Source: an uncultured Verrucomicrobiota bacterium (GTDB lineage: Bacteria > Verrucomicrobiota > Kiritimatiellia > RFP12 > UBA1067). Taken from it: 14,438 nt of DNA. The DNA lies in the NCBI GenBank assembly GCA_946631345.1, contig CAMPAA010000067.1, forward strand, positions 1-14,438, in the 5' to 3' direction. Positions 13,341-14,438 of the stretch are shown in pieces; positions within the stretch are counted from its first letter, which is position 1, and each line of letters begins with the position of its first letter. A program made the translations under genes and the position numbers. The notes below the pieces were generated by a model. It made no database searches. It worked only from the letters and a program-made list of their open reading frames with translations, and was not told the DNA's origin.

Positions 13341-14110
13341 TTTGCGAACACGGTTGCGACTATGGGCGAATGGTCCGATGTGGTCACGTCCGGCACCACA
13401 TGCGCATCGCGCACTCCCAGAGTGCCAGCTGATGCGGCATCCACGGCTATGTAGTCTATGCAGTAATTGCTGCCGGGAGCATGCTTGCGGAAGCCGTGGA
13501 AGGTTCGGCACTGTTCATCGGAGATCACCGTCATGAACTCCCGCATCCCGGCAAGCACCGTTGAGCCGGGCGTGGCGTTCCAGTCGCCCGTGAGGAACAC
13601 GGGCTTTTTGCCGACGCGCTCTGCGAGCGTCTTGCGAATGATGGCGATCGACTCTACGCGCTCGCTTTCCGCCGCCACCGAAAGGTGCGTGGTGCCGAAC
13701 CAGCAGTTGGTGAACTCGCACAGCAGCAGCACACGCGGCTCCTGGCCGGGCAGAGGCGTCTTGAACACCGAGATCGGCTTCTCGCGCGACAGCACCGCCA
13801 CACCATACCCTCCGCCCTGGAATGGTATCGCCTTTGCGAACGTCGCTTGCATGCCGGTGAGCCGCCCGAGCTCCGCCGGCTGATCCACCCCTCCAGAGCG
13901 CCTCGCCGCCTTGCAGTCTACTTCCTGCAGCCCCACGAAGTCCGGCCGCTCCCGCTGTATGGCCGCCGCCGTACGGGAGATATCTATCTTCTTGTCGGCT
14001 CCCGCGCAGTGCATGACGTTAAAACTCATAAGTCTGGTTTCGGCGGTTGCGGTGATGCCGGTCAGCGCGGCCAGCGCGATTGCGGCAAGAGATAGGATGT
14101 TCTTTTTCAT
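13337..14110 (-). CDS. Secreted endonuclease/exonuclease/phosphatase-family protein
   Basis: 257 aa. Residues 1-23 are a signal peptide (MKKNILSLAAIALAALTGIT, then ATA). The rest is a compact EEP fold with the family's metal and catalytic residues: Asn31 in SFNVMHC, Glu63 in LQEVD, His142 in GTTHLS, Asp176 and Asn178 in TGDWNA, Asp219 in CIDYIAV, and Asp246-His247 in SDHSP. The superfamily includes DNases, phosphodiesterases and inositol-phosphate phosphatases, so the substrate is open; the export signal argues against a repair role. It lies 8 nt behind a TATAAT box and shares the transcript with xseA through a GTGA overlap, an odd pairing of an exported and a cytoplasmic enzyme. Confidence 0.88.
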   Translation of the reverse strand: MKKNILSLAAIALAALTGITATAETRLMSFNVMHCAGADKKIDISRTAAAIQRERPDFVGLQEVDCKAARRSGGVDQPAELGRLTGMQATFAKAIPFQGGGYGVAVLSREKPISVFKTPLPGQEPRVLLLCEFTNCWFGTTHLSVAAESERVESIAIIRKTLAERVGKKPVFLTGDWNATPGSTVLAGMREFMTVISDEQCRTFHGFRKHAPGSNYCIDYIAVDAASAGTLGVRDAHVVPDVTTSDHSPIVATVFAK

Positions 14111-14118
14111 GGTGCGTG

Positions 14119-14124
14119 ATTATA
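14119..14124 (-). promoter_or_regulatory. -10 box for the EEP-xseA operon
   Basis: TATAAT on the minus strand, 8 nt before ATG 14110, again predicting a leaderless mRNA. It is the only box here without the TG extension (TTT precedes it), and it abuts the T-run of the upstream terminator. Confidence 0.65.
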
Positions 14125-14157
14125 AAAAAAGCGCGGACAAAAGTCCACGCCTTTTTT
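14124..14157 (-). terminator. Intrinsic terminator of the RRM-protein gene
   Basis: On the minus strand, GCGTGGAC-TTTT-GTCCGCGC forms an 8-bp stem (one G-U pair), preceded by six A and followed by seven T. It starts 17 nt after the stop of the RRM gene. On the plus strand the stem has one mismatch and a T6 run, so weak two-way activity is possible, though no plus-strand gene ends there. Confidence 0.85.
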
Positions 14158-14174
14158 CACCGCTTTGCCGCCGT

Positions 14175-14438
14175 TCACCAACGGGTGTCACGCGGACCGC
14201 GATCACGTCCACCGAATCCGCCACGACCGCCACGGCCACCGCGACGGTCGTCGTGCGGCTTGGGCTGCGATTCGTTCACGCGGATCGGACGTCCGTCCAG
14301 CTCGTGTCCATTGAGCGCGGCAATGGCCGCATTGGCCTCGTCCGCATTCGGCATCTCAACGAAGCCGAAGCCCTTGGAGCGACCGTTCATGCGATCGGTC
14401 ACCACGCGAGCAGAGGTAACTTCGCCATACGCCGCAAA
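14175..14438 (-). CDS. RRM RNA-binding protein with Gly/Arg-rich tail, 5' end outside the window
   Basis: 87 codons are present, in frame from the last base of the window. They cover most of one RNA recognition motif: FAAYGEVTSARVVTDRMNG, RNP1 as SKGFGFVEM, ANAAIAALNGHELDGRPIRV, then a basic tail of RGG-type repeats (GGRGGRGGFGGRDRG). About the first 15-20 residues, including RNP2, lie beyond the edge. These small bacterial RRM proteins bind RNA in the cytoplasm and in several groups respond to cold or stress; the role here is not shown. A separate terminator closes the gene, so it is its own unit. Confidence 0.92.
   Translation of the reverse strand, partial: FAAYGEVTSARVVTDRMNGRSKGFGFVEMPNADEANAAIAALNGHELDGRPIRVNESQPKPHDDRRGGRGGRGGFGGRDRGPRDTRW

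Noticed and set aside
13341..13511. 57-codon N-terminal extension of xseA
   Set aside because: The extra residues lie within the EEP gene in another frame and resemble no part of XseA; the OB fold starts just after GTG 13340.
1..14438. tRNA, rRNA, transposase or phage genes
   Set aside because: None seen on either strand; the dense run of recognisable protein genes leaves only the 2837-3467 gap, which holds repeats.

Overview
The window is a gene-dense, GC-rich bacterial chromosome segment with clean codon-position bias. I infer a member of the PVC group (Verrucomicrobiota, Kiritimatiellota or Lentisphaerota type, perhaps a polysaccharide-degrading lineage). The reasons are a XylR-like regulator that fuses a sugar-binding domain to an AraC domain, an ECF sigma factor translationally joined to a membrane Ser/Thr kinase with a TPR-like tail, a DUF4432-type sugar epimerase, and an RRM protein with a Gly/Arg tail. 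The phylum is an inference; no rRNA gene or other decisive marker is present.

Layout: (1) 1-2836, minus strand: an enolase-superfamily sugar-acid dehydratase followed by a secreted GH10 xylanase (cut by the window edge), joined by an ATGA overlap. (2) 2837-3467: a 630-bp non-coding stretch full of short repeats, including five copies of a TGGTCTAAAA motif at an exact 22-bp period. (3) 3468-4741, minus: the XylR-like regulator, preceded by a 34-codon upstream ORF whose stop overlaps the regulator's GTG. (4) 4804-7430, plus: the ECF sigma factor and Ser/Thr kinase pair. (5) 7410-10386, minus: a DUF4432 epimerase, an OmpR-type response regulator and a sensor kinase in one overlapping operon. (6) 10476-12013, plus: a DeoR regulator and a secreted alpha/beta hydrolase. 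(7) 12030-14110, minus: a secreted endonuclease/exonuclease/phosphatase-family protein overlapping xseA. (8) 14175-14438, minus: the 3' part of an RRM RNA-binding protein with its own terminator.

Two patterns run through the window. First, every recognisable promoter has a perfect TATAAT box (five of six as TGN-TATAAT), and in five of six cases the ATG lies only 7 or 8 nt after the box, which predicts leaderless mRNAs. Second, all six tightly joined gene pairs overlap by exactly 4 nt (ATGA or GTGA), which predicts translational coupling inside operons. The functional theme is plant-polysaccharide use (xylanase, sugar-acid dehydratase, epimerase, esterase-like hydrolase) with four separate regulatory inputs: XylR-like, ECF plus kinase, two-component and DeoR.
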